A DNA stretch of 64,000 nt from Prostheceraeus crozeri (GCA_907163375.1 CAJQUW010004437.1:1-64000), one strand, 5' to 3'; counted from the stretch's first letter, positions 21,022-30,649 are shown. Made by a program: numbers and translations. The notes: generated by a model not told the origin, from the letters alone.

Positions 21022-23074
21022 CAAAAAAGGTTCCAAGGAAAACTGAGAAATCTTATTCCCTGACGCGTTTCTGCTCACTCTTAGAGCTTGTCAAAGGGAA
21101 TGAAATCATATTTAAATCAAACAACATAATACAAACTATGCATGGATATTTTAATGTTCATTCTTATTTAGTGGAGGTTTAAGCATAGAAATGAAAAACT
21201 CTTCTTTTTTCTCTCTGTGGCATTTACTGCATTGAGGAGGCAATTGATATATCGGTGCGGCCATAAATTTTACCTCATGCTCACTAGCACAAGATGCTAT
21301 GTGCTTGCTTAGGTTTAGGATGGCATAATGCGGATGTGACATAATATGTTGCCTGTGAATCGTTATTCTCGTCCTAAACATTCCACCAGTTTGGCCGATA
21401 TAAAACTGATGACAACCTTTGCAAAAGAGAGCGTAAATTACATTGCATGAAAGGCAGTTAAGATTCGATTTAATATTGAAAGTTCTTAAAACGTTTTCTA
21501 CTTTAAAATCGACACTCTCTCCAACAACCAAGCAATTACAACAACTACATCTGGGTTCACCACACTTCGTTATACCGTTTATGATTTCTTTGTTATTTCT
21601 GTTTAATATTCTCTATTAAGTTTTTGGGTTGTTTGTATGCTTTTATAATTCGACTGTTCTTAAAGAAATCCATTAATCTTAAAGCCCCTATAGTAGGAGC
21701 GATTACTTCATTATAAATATTCGGATTATTTTTGTTATATGTCGTCACAAATGGGATTAGGTCTTCATTGTTTTGTACGTTTTCTTTTTTGTTAGTTTCT
21801 CGTGATGCGCGCTCAAATGCGCTCTCGATCAAATTATTCGGGTAATTTAATTTCAGTAAAACTTTTTTCAGATCACTTAATTCAATAGATTTGTTGACAG
21901 GATTGGATACCAACATTTCTACTCTTCTAGCAAGATTGTAAGGGATATTATAAACGATATGCCTTGGGTGTGCAGAATTGAATGGCACATAACTCATACT
22001 GTCTGTCGGTTTGTGATAAATTTTCGTTTCCAGTTTTTCGCGTTCTTTGTACACAGTAACATTGAGAAAATTAACCTTCTGGCGATCAGTTTCCATGGTA
22101 AACCAAATAGATGGATTAAGATTGTTTAAAATTGCACTAAAATTATCAATACTTCCGAATTCTGTGTTCCAAACAATGAAACAATCACCAATATATCTTA
22201 TCCAGTTTTCTGTTATTTTAGAAGATATTTCGTCATTGTATATTTCTTTAGTTATGGAATACATCTTCTCTTCCAGAAACCCCATAAATAATATGTCATA
22301 GGTGGGAGCCATTTTTGTCCCCATGGCAGTACCAGATTGTTGCAGGTAAAAGTCATTCTCAAATTTGAAGTAGTTATTTTTCAGAATTAAGTGTATCGAA
22401 GATAATATGAATTCCTTGGTGAATCTAAAACGTAAGCAAGCACATAGCATCTTGTGCTAGTGAGCATGAGGTAGAATTTATGGCCGCACCGATATATCAA
22501 TTGCCTCCTCAATGCAGTAAATACCACAGAGAGAAAAAAGAAGAGTTTTTCATTTCTATGCTTAAACCTCCACTTAATAAGAATGAACATTAAAATATCC
22601 ATGCATATTTTGTATTATGTTGTTTGATTTAAATATGATTTCATTCCCTTTGACAAGCTCTAAGAGTGAGCAGAAACGCGTCAGGGAATAAGATTTCTCA
22701 GTTTTCCTTGGAACTTTTTTTGGAATTTATATATTTTTTCCATTTTGGATTCTACTATTTTTCATATATATATATATATATATATAGTACTATATATAGT
22801 ATATATATTGGGCCCCATTCTTAATTACATCACAATCGTTTCAGATGTTCCCTCCGGATCCGCTGAAGCGATTTCTCCTCGTGGAAGTGGCGATGCGAAG
22901 GAATTACGACACCTACAGAAGAGAGTTCTTGAGCAACAGTTTGAAGTTATGGTTGAATTTTCATCATCAATGAGATATTTCAACACGGTTATGACTGACA
23001 TCAGTAATACTGTGTCAGTTGTCCGTCAAAAACTCGAAAGAAGTGATTCTTTCTTAAATTTTTTGAACAGCTAA
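20142..23074 (+). CDS. Harbinger-1 Myb/SANT-like DNA-binding protein, two exons recognised
   Basis: Accessory protein of Harbinger elements, which helps the transposase enter the nucleus and bind DNA. Exon a (20142-20517) follows the acceptor ttttag and reads VDFYLKNPSLLDAAGR..., then CWTTVTSQLN..., KKTLRQVRDKLTCLKRSAKE, and ends the domain with the family signature NKTGGG. It can close at the donor acag|gtgata with one base left over. Exon b (22845-23074) follows ...tttcag, needs exactly one base, and gives a C-terminal tail with a coiled-coil-like QQFEVMVEFSSSMRYF segment. The intron (20518-22844) holds PLE-1. A first exon upstream of 20142 is expected but not identified. The phase agreement makes the two-exon model credible. 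Confidence 0.65.
20982..21020. repeat. (TA)n microsatellite at the edge of PLE-1
   Basis: About nineteen TA repeats next to the inverted arm of PLE-1. A shorter (TA)n lies on the other side at about 22765-22810. Confidence 0.9.
21058..21098 (-). ncRNA. Hammerhead-ribozyme-like motif, PLE-1 3' arm
   Basis: On the minus strand: helix I CCCT/AGGG; left core-like TTGACAAG; helix II GCTC/GAGC; right core AGAAAC; then GCGTC before helix I closes. This is the layout of the minimal hammerheads reported in Penelope-like elements, but the left core departs from CUGANGA, so activity is uncertain. Its mirror copy is at 22646-22686. Confidence 0.45.
21151..21531 (-). CDS. PLE-1 GIY-YIG endonuclease domain
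   Basis: Cys-rich linker (CLSCNVIYALFCKGC) followed by the GIY-YIG core 'FYIGQTGGMFRTRITIHRQHI' region and a tail with 'FFISMLKPPLNKNEH'. In PLEs this domain nicks target DNA to prime reverse transcription. It follows the reverse transcriptase block with a frame change near 21600. The same C terminus is repeated inverted at 22440-22600. Confidence 0.75.
   Translation of the reverse strand: MVVGESVDFKVENVLRTFNIKSNLNCLSCNVIYALFCKGCHQFYIGQTGGMFRTRITIHRQHIMSHPHYAILNLSKHIASCASEHEVKFMAAPIYQLPPQCSKCHREKKEEFFISMLKPPLNKNEH
21593..22450 (-). CDS. PLE-1 reverse transcriptase (C-terminal half)
   Basis: Contains 'FYLQQSGTAMGTKMAP' (fingers/palm), 'ENWIRYIGDCFIVW' at the catalytic motif C, 'VNFLNVTVYKE', and a thumb with 'NNPNIYNEVIAP'. 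The related PLE-A has RYLDDCF at motif C. Here one of the two metal-binding aspartates is glycine, so the enzyme should be inactive. The N-terminal half, including motif A, is absent. Confidence 0.8.
   Translation of the reverse strand: MLCACLRFRFTKEFILSSIHLILKNNYFKFENDFYLQQSGTAMGTKMAPTYDILFMGFLEEKMYSITKEIYNDEISSKITENWIRYIGDCFIVWNTEFGSIDNFSAILNNLNPSIWFTMETDRQKVNFLNVTVYKEREKLETKIYHKPTDSMSYVPFNSAHPRHIVYNIPYNLARRVEMLVSNPVNKSIELSDLKKVLLKLNYPNNLIESAFERASRETNKKENVQNNEDLIPFVTTYNKNNPNIYNEVIAPTIGALRLMDFFKNSRIIKAYKQPKNLIENIKQK
22646..22686 (+). ncRNA. Hammerhead-like motif, PLE-1 inverted arm
   Basis: Exact mirror of the motif at 21058-21098, in the inverted cap of PLE-1. Confidence 0.45.
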
Positions 23075-23302
23075 AAATTCCTAAATCTCGACCTAATTCT
23101 TAAATCTGAACCTAGACTCTTGCTATTCGTATTGGAAATACATCATCATCATAGATTACGTCTTCTATCTGTGATTTACAATAGGCTAATTTTATCTTAG
23201 CTGAATATAAAATGATGAATTATACATGGGCCTACCCTACAGATTATATTATGAAATTTGACGTGATATGAATTGAACAAAAATGAACTTTGTCGATGAG
23301 TA

Positions 23303-23390
23303 TTTTGTCGGAAAAGCCACAATATTCAAGTCAGTAAATGTATTCGCGAATGCATTTACTGACTTGAACATTGTGGCTTTTCCGACAAAA
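23303..23390. repeat. 88-bp near-perfect palindrome
   Basis: Inverted arms TTTTGTCGGAAAAGCCACAA... and their complement are centred on TTCGCGAA (23343-23350), with about two mismatches and no spacer. It lies between the Myb-like gene and the transposase of Harbinger-1. It could be a tiny foldback insertion or an internal element structure. Confidence 0.85.
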
Positions 23391-23589
23391 AATTGATTGT
23401 AAGTAGGTACCGGTATATTTTGATGAATATTTTTTGAATTTTTATTTGCGTTGTAGTGAAGGAATACGTGAACTTAAAATTTTCAGAACACGAGCTAACA
23501 TCGAAATCATGATCATAATACGCTAAAAATCAGCTTTACATGTAGGCATTAGTATTTCAGAGTACACCTAAAACATGAAATGGGAATTC

Positions 23590-24636
23590 TTATGCATCGT
23601 TTTGTAGAATTCGATGAGCAAGTTCAAGTCTCCTTTCAAAGCCATTGTTGAATTGTTGATTGACTGATTCAATAATTTGACTGTCATCTTGCAAAACGAT
23701 GTCTTCAAAATCATTGGGTAAATTGTTATTTTTTGCATAGTTATGTAAAACGGCACATGCTAATATGTCGGACGGGATATTTTTAAGATGACGACGTGAT
23801 TCTTGGTGAAGTAATCCAAAACGACGTTTCCATTGCCCAATAGCATTTTCTACTTTCACGCGAGTTTTCGTATGAGCCTCGTTAAACCTTCTTTCAGCGT
23901 CTGAATTAGGACTTTGAAATGGAGTCATCAGCCACCATCTACACGGATATGCTGAGTTGCCAAGTACGATACCGAGTGAAGGCGAGCTCTCAAAAATATC
24001 CCATAAGTTGCTATTCCGCAAAATGAACGAATCATGTGTCGATCCCGGAAAACGAATAACAACATTTGTAAATCGACATTCTGAATCGCAAGCAACTTGA
24101 ACGTTGATGAAATAGTAGTTCTTACGATTCATGTACTGATAATCATCATCACGCGATCTTGGTTTCTCAATACGTATATGTGTCCCATCAATGCACATAA
24201 CAACTCCAAGAAATCCAGCGACGCCCATAAATCTTTGTTTGGTTGCTGCAAGTTTCCGTTCACTTGGTAAGAATATAAAATCGTTTGCTCTTTTAGAAAT
24301 GGCTACAGATACTTTTGTGATTATTCTCGAAACAGTTGGCTGAGATAATCCTTCGGTATCTCCTGTTGTTAACTGATCCGACGCAGTAGCATAAAATCTA
24401 AGTGCCGTCAGTAATTGTGATTCGGTAGATACAGAATAGTTACGCTTCGTCACAGGTCGTAAATCCACATCAAGCAACGACGAAAGGTATAGAACACACT
24501 CCTTGGTAAATGGATATCTTCTATAAAAGTCCTCCTCTGAATACTCGCTGAAAGGATGTTTCCCCGATCGAAATATTCTTTCACGGCGCACTTCCTCAAT
24601 GTCCATAAACGCTGCCATGTTGAGAATAACTTGCAT
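23590..24636 (-). CDS. Harbinger-1 DDE transposase (HARBI1/DDE_Tnp_4 type)
   Basis: A 348-codon uninterrupted frame, the usual length for the family. An N-terminal helical region (FSEYSEEDFYRRYPFTKE) precedes a helix-turn-helix (LSQPTVSRIITKVSVAI). The DDE core has D in VVMCIDGTHI, D in FPGSTHDSF and E in RVKVENAIGQWKRRFG. The 'GNSAYP' motif has N where GDS.YP is usual, but that is not a catalytic position. A C-terminal 'ACAVLHNYAKNNNLP' closes the domain. It cuts and pastes the element together with the Myb-like partner encoded on the other strand. The intact frame makes it possibly functional. Confidence 0.9.
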   Translation of the reverse strand: MQVILNMAAFMDIEEVRRERIFRSGKHPFSEYSEEDFYRRYPFTKECVLYLSSLLDVDLRPVTKRNYSVSTESQLLTALRFYATASDQLTTGDTEGLSQPTVSRIITKVSVAISKRANDFIFLPSERKLAATKQRFMGVAGFLGVVMCIDGTHIRIEKPRSRDDDYQYMNRKNYYFINVQVACDSECRFTNVVIRFPGSTHDSFILRNSNLWDIFESSPSLGIVLGNSAYPCRWWLMTPFQSPNSDAERRFNEAHTKTRVKVENAIGQWKRRFGLLHQESRRHLKNIPSDILACAVLHNYAKNNNLPNDFEDIVLQDDSQIIESVNQQFNNGFERRLELAHRILQNDA

Positions 24637-24954
24637 AAGATATCAACATCATAATATTCAACGGTCTGATAGCCAATCACAAAACTTAGTCGCACAACCT
24701 CGGTGAGGTTTAGGCGGTGTACCTGCGCGAATTAACTTGTGCGAAAATTTACTCAACTCTGCGAGAATATTCGTGGACCTTTTTTTATGAATACCTAAAT
24801 GGCTGACCTCTGTGAATTTTCGCGAAACTTCAACTCGGCGAGTTTTATGAATACGGCTACTGAGCTACAGCGATTTCATTGGGGTTTCAATCTTTGTGTT
24901 GCCTTCATGTGATTTGCTATACCCCTATTAAAAAGTAAAGGGGCATTGCTGAGT

Positions 24955-25320
24955 TGAGGTTTAACGTTAAAACGCAGCTTTTAAACTACAGCTGTAGTGT
25001 AACTCTTGCTGAATAAAGTTTTAACTAAGCTACAGATTACCTGAGGTGTAGATTCTTGGTTGCTGCGTTTTAATCTCTTTCTAAGTAAAGTTTTAGTTAG
25101 ACCACATGTCTAGAAATAGAAAATAAGGAATTCCAATTGCTGCGTTTCAGCTGAAGATCAGCTCCAGCTTAGAGGTCTTGCTGACTAAAGTTTTAGTTAA
25201 ACCACAGCGATATAAATAGATATGTCGTAATAATGGGTAGCTGCGTTTTAGCGTACATTAAGCTGCAGATTAACGCTCTTGCTGAATAAAGTTTTACTGA
25301 CGTCGGTATTGACTTCACTT
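24955..25320 (+). repeat. Degenerate subterminal repeats of Harbinger-2
   Basis: Four diverged copies of a roughly 90-120 bp unit, each with GCTGCGTTTTA, an AGCTGCAG/AGCTACAG word and TCTTGCTGAATAAAGTTTTA. Similar words recur inverted at 27890-27990. These are candidate binding sites for the element's proteins. Confidence 0.65.
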
Positions 25321-25499
25321 ACACCTCACCCTATTTCCACTGTGTTAAAAGTTAAACTCCAGACATAGCAGGTTTAAGCGAGTCATTCTTACATTTCTTG
25401 CTTTAAAGTTACCCTCGCCAGTACGCTAATCACAAGGAGTATCTCGAGTTAAGTGAATATGAGAATTATGAAGAGAATAGAGTTCCTCGAACAATACTG

Positions 25500-26537
25500 A
25501 TGGATCATCAAGACCCAGTAGCATTTTATGAGCGTGAGGAATTCAGGATGCGATACAGATTAAGAAAATCATCAACAATTCTGCTTCTTGAGGAGATAGA
25601 ACCTCACTTATCGAACATCTCATGCCGAGGATTACGATTACCCAATATGGTTAAATTACTTATTGGGTTACGGTTCTATGCTACAGGTTCATTTCTCCGT
25701 CCCATAGCTGATATTTTTCACGTTAGTGAGGCATCTGTTTCTCGATGTGTACGCGTCGTTACGGATGCACTTTGCAAACTACGAGGAAAGTACATCACTT
25801 TTCCGGATGCTCCTCAAAGACAGAGCTACAAAACCCAGTTTTATGAGTTCAACCGATTTCCTGGTAAGTTTGTAATTTTTATTGTTGTTATTATTATAAT
25901 GCCATATTTCTGTAAACTCATCGTTTCAGGTGTGATTGGTTGCATTGAAGGAACACATGTCCCAATTATTAAGCCTACTACGTCAGATTTTGAGGAATAC
26001 CGCAGTAGAAAGAAATCCTTTTCCATCAATGTCATGGCTGTCTGTACCCCGGACCTACGTTTCTCGAGATGGAAAGGCGCGACACACGATTCGCGAGTGT
26101 GGAGGAATTCCCGCCTTAACTTCTATTTGGAGAATGACAGTGACGGGTTTATCTTAGGAGATAGTGGTCATGCCTGCAGCAAGTCTATCCTAACTCCGGT
26201 GCGTAATCCTGGCATAAATGATCACGCAGCACATCGATACAACGAAGCACACGTAAAAACTCGAAATACTATCGAAAGATGCTTTGGTGCATGGAAAAAC
26301 AGATTTGCATGTTTGCGACAAACGATGCGATTTAAGCATAAGAAGTGCTGTAAAGTAATCGTCGCTACCGCAGTACTACACAACTTTGTAGTATTACAAA
26401 AGGAGCCGGACGTATTGGAGAACACTGATGGTGATACCCCGAATGTCGAGGAACAATATATCCCTCCTGAACTGCAACTGTTAATCAATGAGAGATTGGA
26501 TTCGGATAGTGATACAACTATGTCCGTGACCGCATAA
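25500..26537 (+). CDS. Harbinger-2 DDE transposase, with a 66-bp intron
   Basis: Starts MDHQDPVAFYEREEFRMRYRL. A helix-turn-helix (VSEASVSRCVRVVTDAL) is followed by the DDE domain: GCIEGTHVPI, then WKGATHDSRVWRNS, LGDSGHAC, and TRNTIERCFGAWKNRF. An intron at 25864-25929 (cctg|gtaagt ... tttcag|gt) removes 66 bp and joins RFPG to VIGC in phase; the unspliced frame happens to stay open. The first catalytic position reads E (CIEGTH) instead of the invariant D, which should abolish or weaken activity. Length after splicing is about 323 residues, normal for the family. Confidence 0.85.
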   Translation: MDHQDPVAFYEREEFRMRYRLRKSSTILLLEEIEPHLSNISCRGLRLPNMVKLLIGLRFYATGSFLRPIADIFHVSEASVSRCVRVVTDALCKLRGKYITFPDAPQRQSYKTQFYEFNRFPGKFVIFIVVIIIMPYFCKLIVSGVIGCIEGTHVPIIKPTTSDFEEYRSRKKSFSINVMAVCTPDLRFSRWKGATHDSRVWRNSRLNFYLENDSDGFILGDSGHACSKSILTPVRNPGINDHAAHRYNEAHVKTRNTIERCFGAWKNRFACLRQTMRFKHKKCCKVIVATAVLHNFVVLQKEPDVLENTDGDTPNVEEQYIPPELQLLINERLDSDSDTTMSVTA

Positions 26538-26867
26538 TTAACAATTTTTTGTGTGACATTGTTCTTGTATTCTTTTACAATGGGTTTTATTCTCTGGATT
26601 GTAATTGTATTCTTTTATTTGATAACATAAATTGGAACTGCAGAAGATCATGTTTCTGGTTAACCCACGCCGTCACTGGGGTACTTTTCCTAACACGCCC
26701 GCCCACTTTATGCAATCTCGACTTATTTCATCCAATTGATCCCGTAATATAGGCTACATTAGAAGTGAATATTAATCGAATCAAATCGAACTAAATGTAT
26801 TTCATATTAATTAAAGATGAGCGATCCTACCCAAAACCCGGCCCGAACCGAACCCGAATTTTCGGGT
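26538..26867. other. Intergenic part of Harbinger-2
   Basis: Includes a short GC-rich patch of CCCGAACCGAACCCG and CGGGTCGGG repeats (26820-26925) that looks like a small insertion and runs into the end of the Myb-like frame. Confidence 0.5.
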
Positions 26868-27735
26868 TCAGGTAAAGCAATTAAGAAGTCCGGTCGGGTC
26901 GGGCAGGATTACCATTTTTAAACTAAAACTCGAAATAACTCTAGCTCGGGGTCTTTCGGGTTGGAGCTTGCAAATTTGAAAATCATGGCCATGTAAATCG
27001 TGGCTCGTAGGAAAGAAATGAACTGGAAAAATAAAATTCAATTTATGGTAAACATCCTTAATTTTGCCTTGCAGCTCTTGGTTTAAAATTTGCATCTTCA
27101 TTTCGTGCTCTTCCTCTAGAAATTTCATTTTCTTACAACGAAATTCCTCTAAGACTGACTGCCGTTTTGTACATCTTTTAGGCCGCTGTTCTGGAGTGTT
27201 CACTCGCGCCTCACTTTCTGAAACTGAATATGAAATTACAATAAATGATGATATCTCATCAGTTTTATTTGGCTCACCCGAAGAAATGTGATCATCGTCG
27301 TCAACATCGGAAAGAGGTTGCTGTGAGGATAGTATACTATCCATGATGTTTGGTGGAAATTCTTTCATTGGGCCACCACCCGTTTTAAATTTTTCCCGTC
27401 GCTCTTCAGCAAGTACCTTCTTTCTATTCAACTTCATTGATTTCCATTGTGTCTGTAAATATGAACGTTATAAAATTAAGATGGTTGAAATTAACTTGAA
27501 GTTATGTAGCTTGAACATTTATATTTACCTTCAACTGAGATTCTGTTCTCTCAATAACATTTTCCTTTGAATTAAAACTGTCCGTTATTACCTTCCATTC
27601 CTTTGCCTTTTTACATTCTATGTCGGGGCACTTCCTTTTATCTTCAATTATAGGGTGGTTGCATAATATTTCAGTTAATACCTCCCTCTCAACCGTACTG
27701 AAATTTGCCGCTCGACACTTCTTTTTCGAAGACAT
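26868..27735 (-). CDS. Harbinger-2 Myb/SANT-like protein, two exons
   Basis: Exon 1 (27735-27529): MSSKKKCRAANFSTVEREVL..., helices of a Myb/SANT domain. The donor ttgaag|gtaaat and acceptor tttacag|acacaatgg (27452) join TESQLK to TQWKSMKLNRKKVLAEE in phase 0. The domain ends with the family signature FKTGGGP. An acidic linker, a basic patch (QRPKRCTKRQ) and a coiled coil (EEFRCKKMKFLEEEHEMKM...) follow. The last about 30 residues run into the CCCGAA-rich patch and are probably not native. Confidence 0.8.
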
Positions 27736-28010
27736 TCTGAGCAAGAATAAATTGACAGCATACCAAATGAGCGTGTCGACAAGACAGCAGGGCAATGGAT
27801 TTCCTTTCTCTCTGTGATTGGTCTCTTACCTTAGCAACCACACTACGTCACAACTGTCACACATTGTGCGCGTGCGTTGCAGATCAAGAAAACCTGTAGC
27901 TGATCTCCAGCTAAAACTTTATTCAGCAAGCGATTTTAGACCTCAGGTCTTACTAAACCTGAGGTGTAGATCAGCTGCAGCTTAGTTAAACCTCAACTCA
28001 GCAATACCCG

Positions 28011-28447
28011 TAAGTGTGCACAATTATGTGAAATTCGAAACAATTCTCTAGATGTAGTGTGCTTTTGCAGTTTGCATTTTCCAAATCATTTATCAATTGC
28101 AAGAATTCAGTCGTCAACCTTGTGATAACTCAGATAAATAAATGAAAAGATGAATGAGAAACATAAAAAATGATTATCTACTGCTTATTCGAGATGTCGC
28201 ACAGATGATTATCGAATTATCACCTAATGATTTGGAAAGGGTGTAAAAATGTATCAAACAAAAATGTAGTGCCTTGAGCTACACCAATCCGCTTGGTGTA
28301 AAGTCATCATTGATGAGATGATTCTAAATCTTTCCAATTTTTGAATAGCAGTATTCTGAAATAATGCACCTTCGTTTTCATCAATTAATGATAAAGTATG
28401 GTACTTATATTTAACAATACCAGTGCCAATTTGGTAGGAACTAAATA
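28011..28447. other. hAT-like element sequence between Harbinger-2 and the IS630-like element
   Basis: AT-rich with no recognisable feature, part of the host hAT-like element. Confidence 0.5.
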
Positions 28448-30166
28448 TACCTTTTTGCGTTCTATTTCGTTACTTTTGCATTCAATTTCGTTAACGGGAG
28501 CAGTCGGTAGTGCGCTCTCATGCATTCACTACTTTCTATTTCGTCAACGATGATTATTTCGCATATTCTATTTCGTACGCTGTCGATACGATTTTTCCAA
28601 TAGCAGAACACCGCATAATCATTTTCGGGAATTTGCAATCTATTTCGTTGTCGGAAATGAAGTCCAAAGCTTAATAACCATGCCTATCCTTTTTCTGACT
28701 CACCCCGCTATTTCATTAATTGCCTCGAGTGACGATTCTTGCTAATGCAACGTCACAAGCACAGATATCTTCTTTAACTCAGCATAAAGAGTGAAGTATC
28801 AAGCGAATGGTCACATGAATCTGCACTGTGTAGACTGAAATGGCCGTGAGAGGAACATACCAAAAAATCAATTCAATCGATCGAGAACGTCTCATCAACT
28901 GTTTTTAAAAGGGATGATGACTGGCTCGCATTAGCGGATAGTTTAGAAATTCGTAGACAAACGGCTCGAAGCATAATTCTTCGGTTTCGTGAAACTGGGA
29001 TGACAGAACCTTCTAGAAAAGGTGGTGCTATGAACATTAAAGTGAATGACAATATTAAACAGTGTGCACTGCCTTACGTTGCCGAGAATAGTCAAGCTAC
29101 GTTGAACCAAATAAAGAACCATATTCAAATTCGTACCGGAGTCAGTCTTCATATTTCAACCATTTCCCGTTTACTAGACGGTGAACTTTACACTCTCAAG
29201 CTTGCTCGTGTCATCCCGGAGACTTGGAACACAGAATCTACGAAAACTCAGAGACAAGCGTTTGCTGATTGGATGGTGGCCGAAGGAAGCCAAAAACAAC
29301 TCGTTTACATAGATGAATTCGGAGTAAACATTTGGACGAGGCGATCACAGGGTCGTTCCATTCGAGGAGAAAGGGCTGTACGGGTTGTTCATAAAGAGAG
29401 AGGAAAGAGCCTCACCGTTATTTTGGCCGTGAGTCCAGTATGGGGACTCGTACATTATCAGACTTTATCTGGCGGACTTCATGGTGATCAGTTCACCAGT
29501 TTTATGATGGAGTGTTCTGCTCTTCTCGAAGAAGAGCATGCTGTGTTCATTTACGATAATGCTAGAGCACATAACAATCCTCCAGGATTACTCAGTGAGT
29601 ACCACGAACAAAAGTTTCTTCCTCCCTACTCACCGATTTTAAATGCATGCGAGATGGCTGAGTCATCGTTCACAGCAAAATTAAAGTCTCTGCTCTCAGA
29701 ACCAGATAACCAGCAAAGATTTGGAGCTGAAGCTGCTGCAAATGCAAGATTAACTCTTCATAATCATCGCCTTTATGTGTTACATGAACTTTCAGAAGCT
29801 GCAGTGAGAGAGATCACATTTGAGAAATGTCAGAAGTGGTATCGGCATACTCTGAAGTATCTACCAAAATGTGCAAGAAAAGAAGACATAACTGACTGAC
29901 GACAAGCTGTAAGTTTTAATAACGTTAAATGCATTTATGTTTTTTGTTAAAAGATATGTAAGACAACGAAATAGATTACAAAATCCCGAAAACGATTATG
30001 CGATGTTCTTTTATTGTTAAAATTTTATCGGCAGCGTACGGAATAGAAAGTGCGTAATAATCGTCGATGACGAAATAGAAAATATTGAATACATGTGAGC
30101 GCACTACCGACTGCTCTCGTTAACGAAATTGAATGCGAAAGTAATGAAATAGAACGCAAAAAGGTA
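28448..30166. mobile_element. Tc1/mariner-IS630-type transposon, 1.72 kb
   Basis: Inverted repeats of about 205 bp start TACCTTTTTGCGTTCTATTT and are flanked by TA on both sides (28446-28447 and 30167-30168). The repeats contain several GAAATAGAA/TTCTATTTCG words and differ at roughly one base in eight, so the copy is not very young. It carries one transposase gene on the plus strand. Confidence 0.9.
28840..29899 (+). CDS. IS630/Tc1-type transposase with one frameshift near the N terminus
   Basis: From ATG at 28840 the frame gives MAVRGTYQKINSIDRERLI. After a T5 run (28902-28906) the reading continues one frame over as RDDDWLALADSLEIRRQTA and on through 29899. One extra T explains the shift. 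The first part is a paired-like helix-turn-helix. The catalytic part has D in VYIDEFGVNIW, D in FIYDNARAHN and E in LPPYSPILNACEMAES, about 31 residues after the second D. This is the eukaryotic IS630-like subgroup. The bulk (about 300 codons) is uninterrupted. Confidence 0.85.
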
Positions 30167-30641
30167 TATAACGACTGGGCCCCTATTACCGGGACTTAGC
30201 ATAACTCAAAGGTCAAGTCAAACGCTCATGCCTCGCTTACTCCTAATACACGAATTGTGCCAGTCAAGAACTATGCAGATCGGTAGACGCCTCGAAGAAT
30301 GCAGCCAAGACAATAGAGAAGGACTGTGGCTCATGCAGCGCATCAGTCTGCACATTCATAGAGGAAATGCGGCTTGCATTCTCAGTGCGAAGCAGGGATG
30401 ACGGCCTTTGTTTTTTTTGCTTCTTTTTTCTTTTACGTTTTCTTTAGGGTGCAGGGACGATATGTTGAATATATACAGAATTTGATTTGTAAATTTGTTG
30501 GTATAATTTTGTAACACAAAAATATTAGTATTTGTAGCACCATGATAACTTCGGAAATCGGAAGCGGAAGCGATCGTTTGGTAATCGCTTCCGCTTCCAG
30601 TGAAAACGTTCGCTTCCATCTCTTCCGCTTCCACAGCCCTG
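30167..30641. other. Right end of the hAT-like element
   Basis: Contains two to three copies of CGCTTCCGCTTCCA before the terminal CAGCCCTG. No gene is seen. Confidence 0.5.
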
Positions 30642-30649
30642 CTGGCAGC
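30642..30649 (+). repeat. 8-bp duplication (CTGGCAGC) right of the hAT-like element
   Basis: Matches 18522-18529 at seven of eight positions. Confidence 0.6.

Larger units (their letters stand above)
21021..22724 (-). mobile_element. Penelope-like element 1 (PLE-1), 5'-truncated, capped by inverted 3' end
   Basis: The minus strand encodes the second half of a PLE reverse transcriptase (22450-21593) and, one frame over, a GIY-YIG endonuclease (21531-21151). The 3' terminal 291 bp (21021-21311, minus) are repeated in opposite orientation at 22433-22724, so the truncated 5' end is capped by an inverted copy of the 3' end. Both arms include a hammerhead-like motif. (TA)n tracts flank the insertion on both sides. 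Confidence 0.8.
19774..24859. mobile_element. PIF/Harbinger transposon 1
   Basis: Terminal inverted repeats TAGCCGTATTCATAAA, flanked by CTG at 19771-19773 and 24860-24862. That fits the 3-bp CWG duplications known for animal Harbingers. A second TATTCATAAA lies about 100 bp inside each end. It carries the two standard genes: a DDE transposase (minus, 23590-24636) and a Myb/SANT-like protein (plus, 20142-23074, with a phase-matched intron). A PLE sits inside that intron. Confidence 0.85.
24939..28010. mobile_element. PIF/Harbinger transposon 2
   Basis: The terminal repeats share ATTGCTGAGTTGAGGTTTAAC in inverse at 24946 and about 28000, flanked by TAA at 24936-24938 and 28011-28013 (the TWA duplication usual for the superfamily). 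It carries a transposase (plus) and a two-exon Myb/SANT-like gene (minus), i.e. the standard converging pair. The left subterminal region is an array of degenerate repeats. Confidence 0.8.
18530..30641. mobile_element. hAT-like element carrying three nested DNA transposons
   Basis: The ends are CAGGGCTGCGGAAGCG (left) and CGCTTCCACAGCCCTG (right), the CAGGG...CCCTG form usual for hAT elements. Both ends are followed inwards by GGAAGCG/CGCTTCC words. Subtracting the nested Harbinger-1, Harbinger-2 and IS630-like elements leaves about 2.2 kb without a recognisable hAT transposase, so the host element is a non-autonomous derivative. A minus-strand basic open frame at 18540-18876 is the only internal coding candidate and is not recognised. 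The element lies in the long intron of the CACTA-like gene. Confidence 0.6.
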
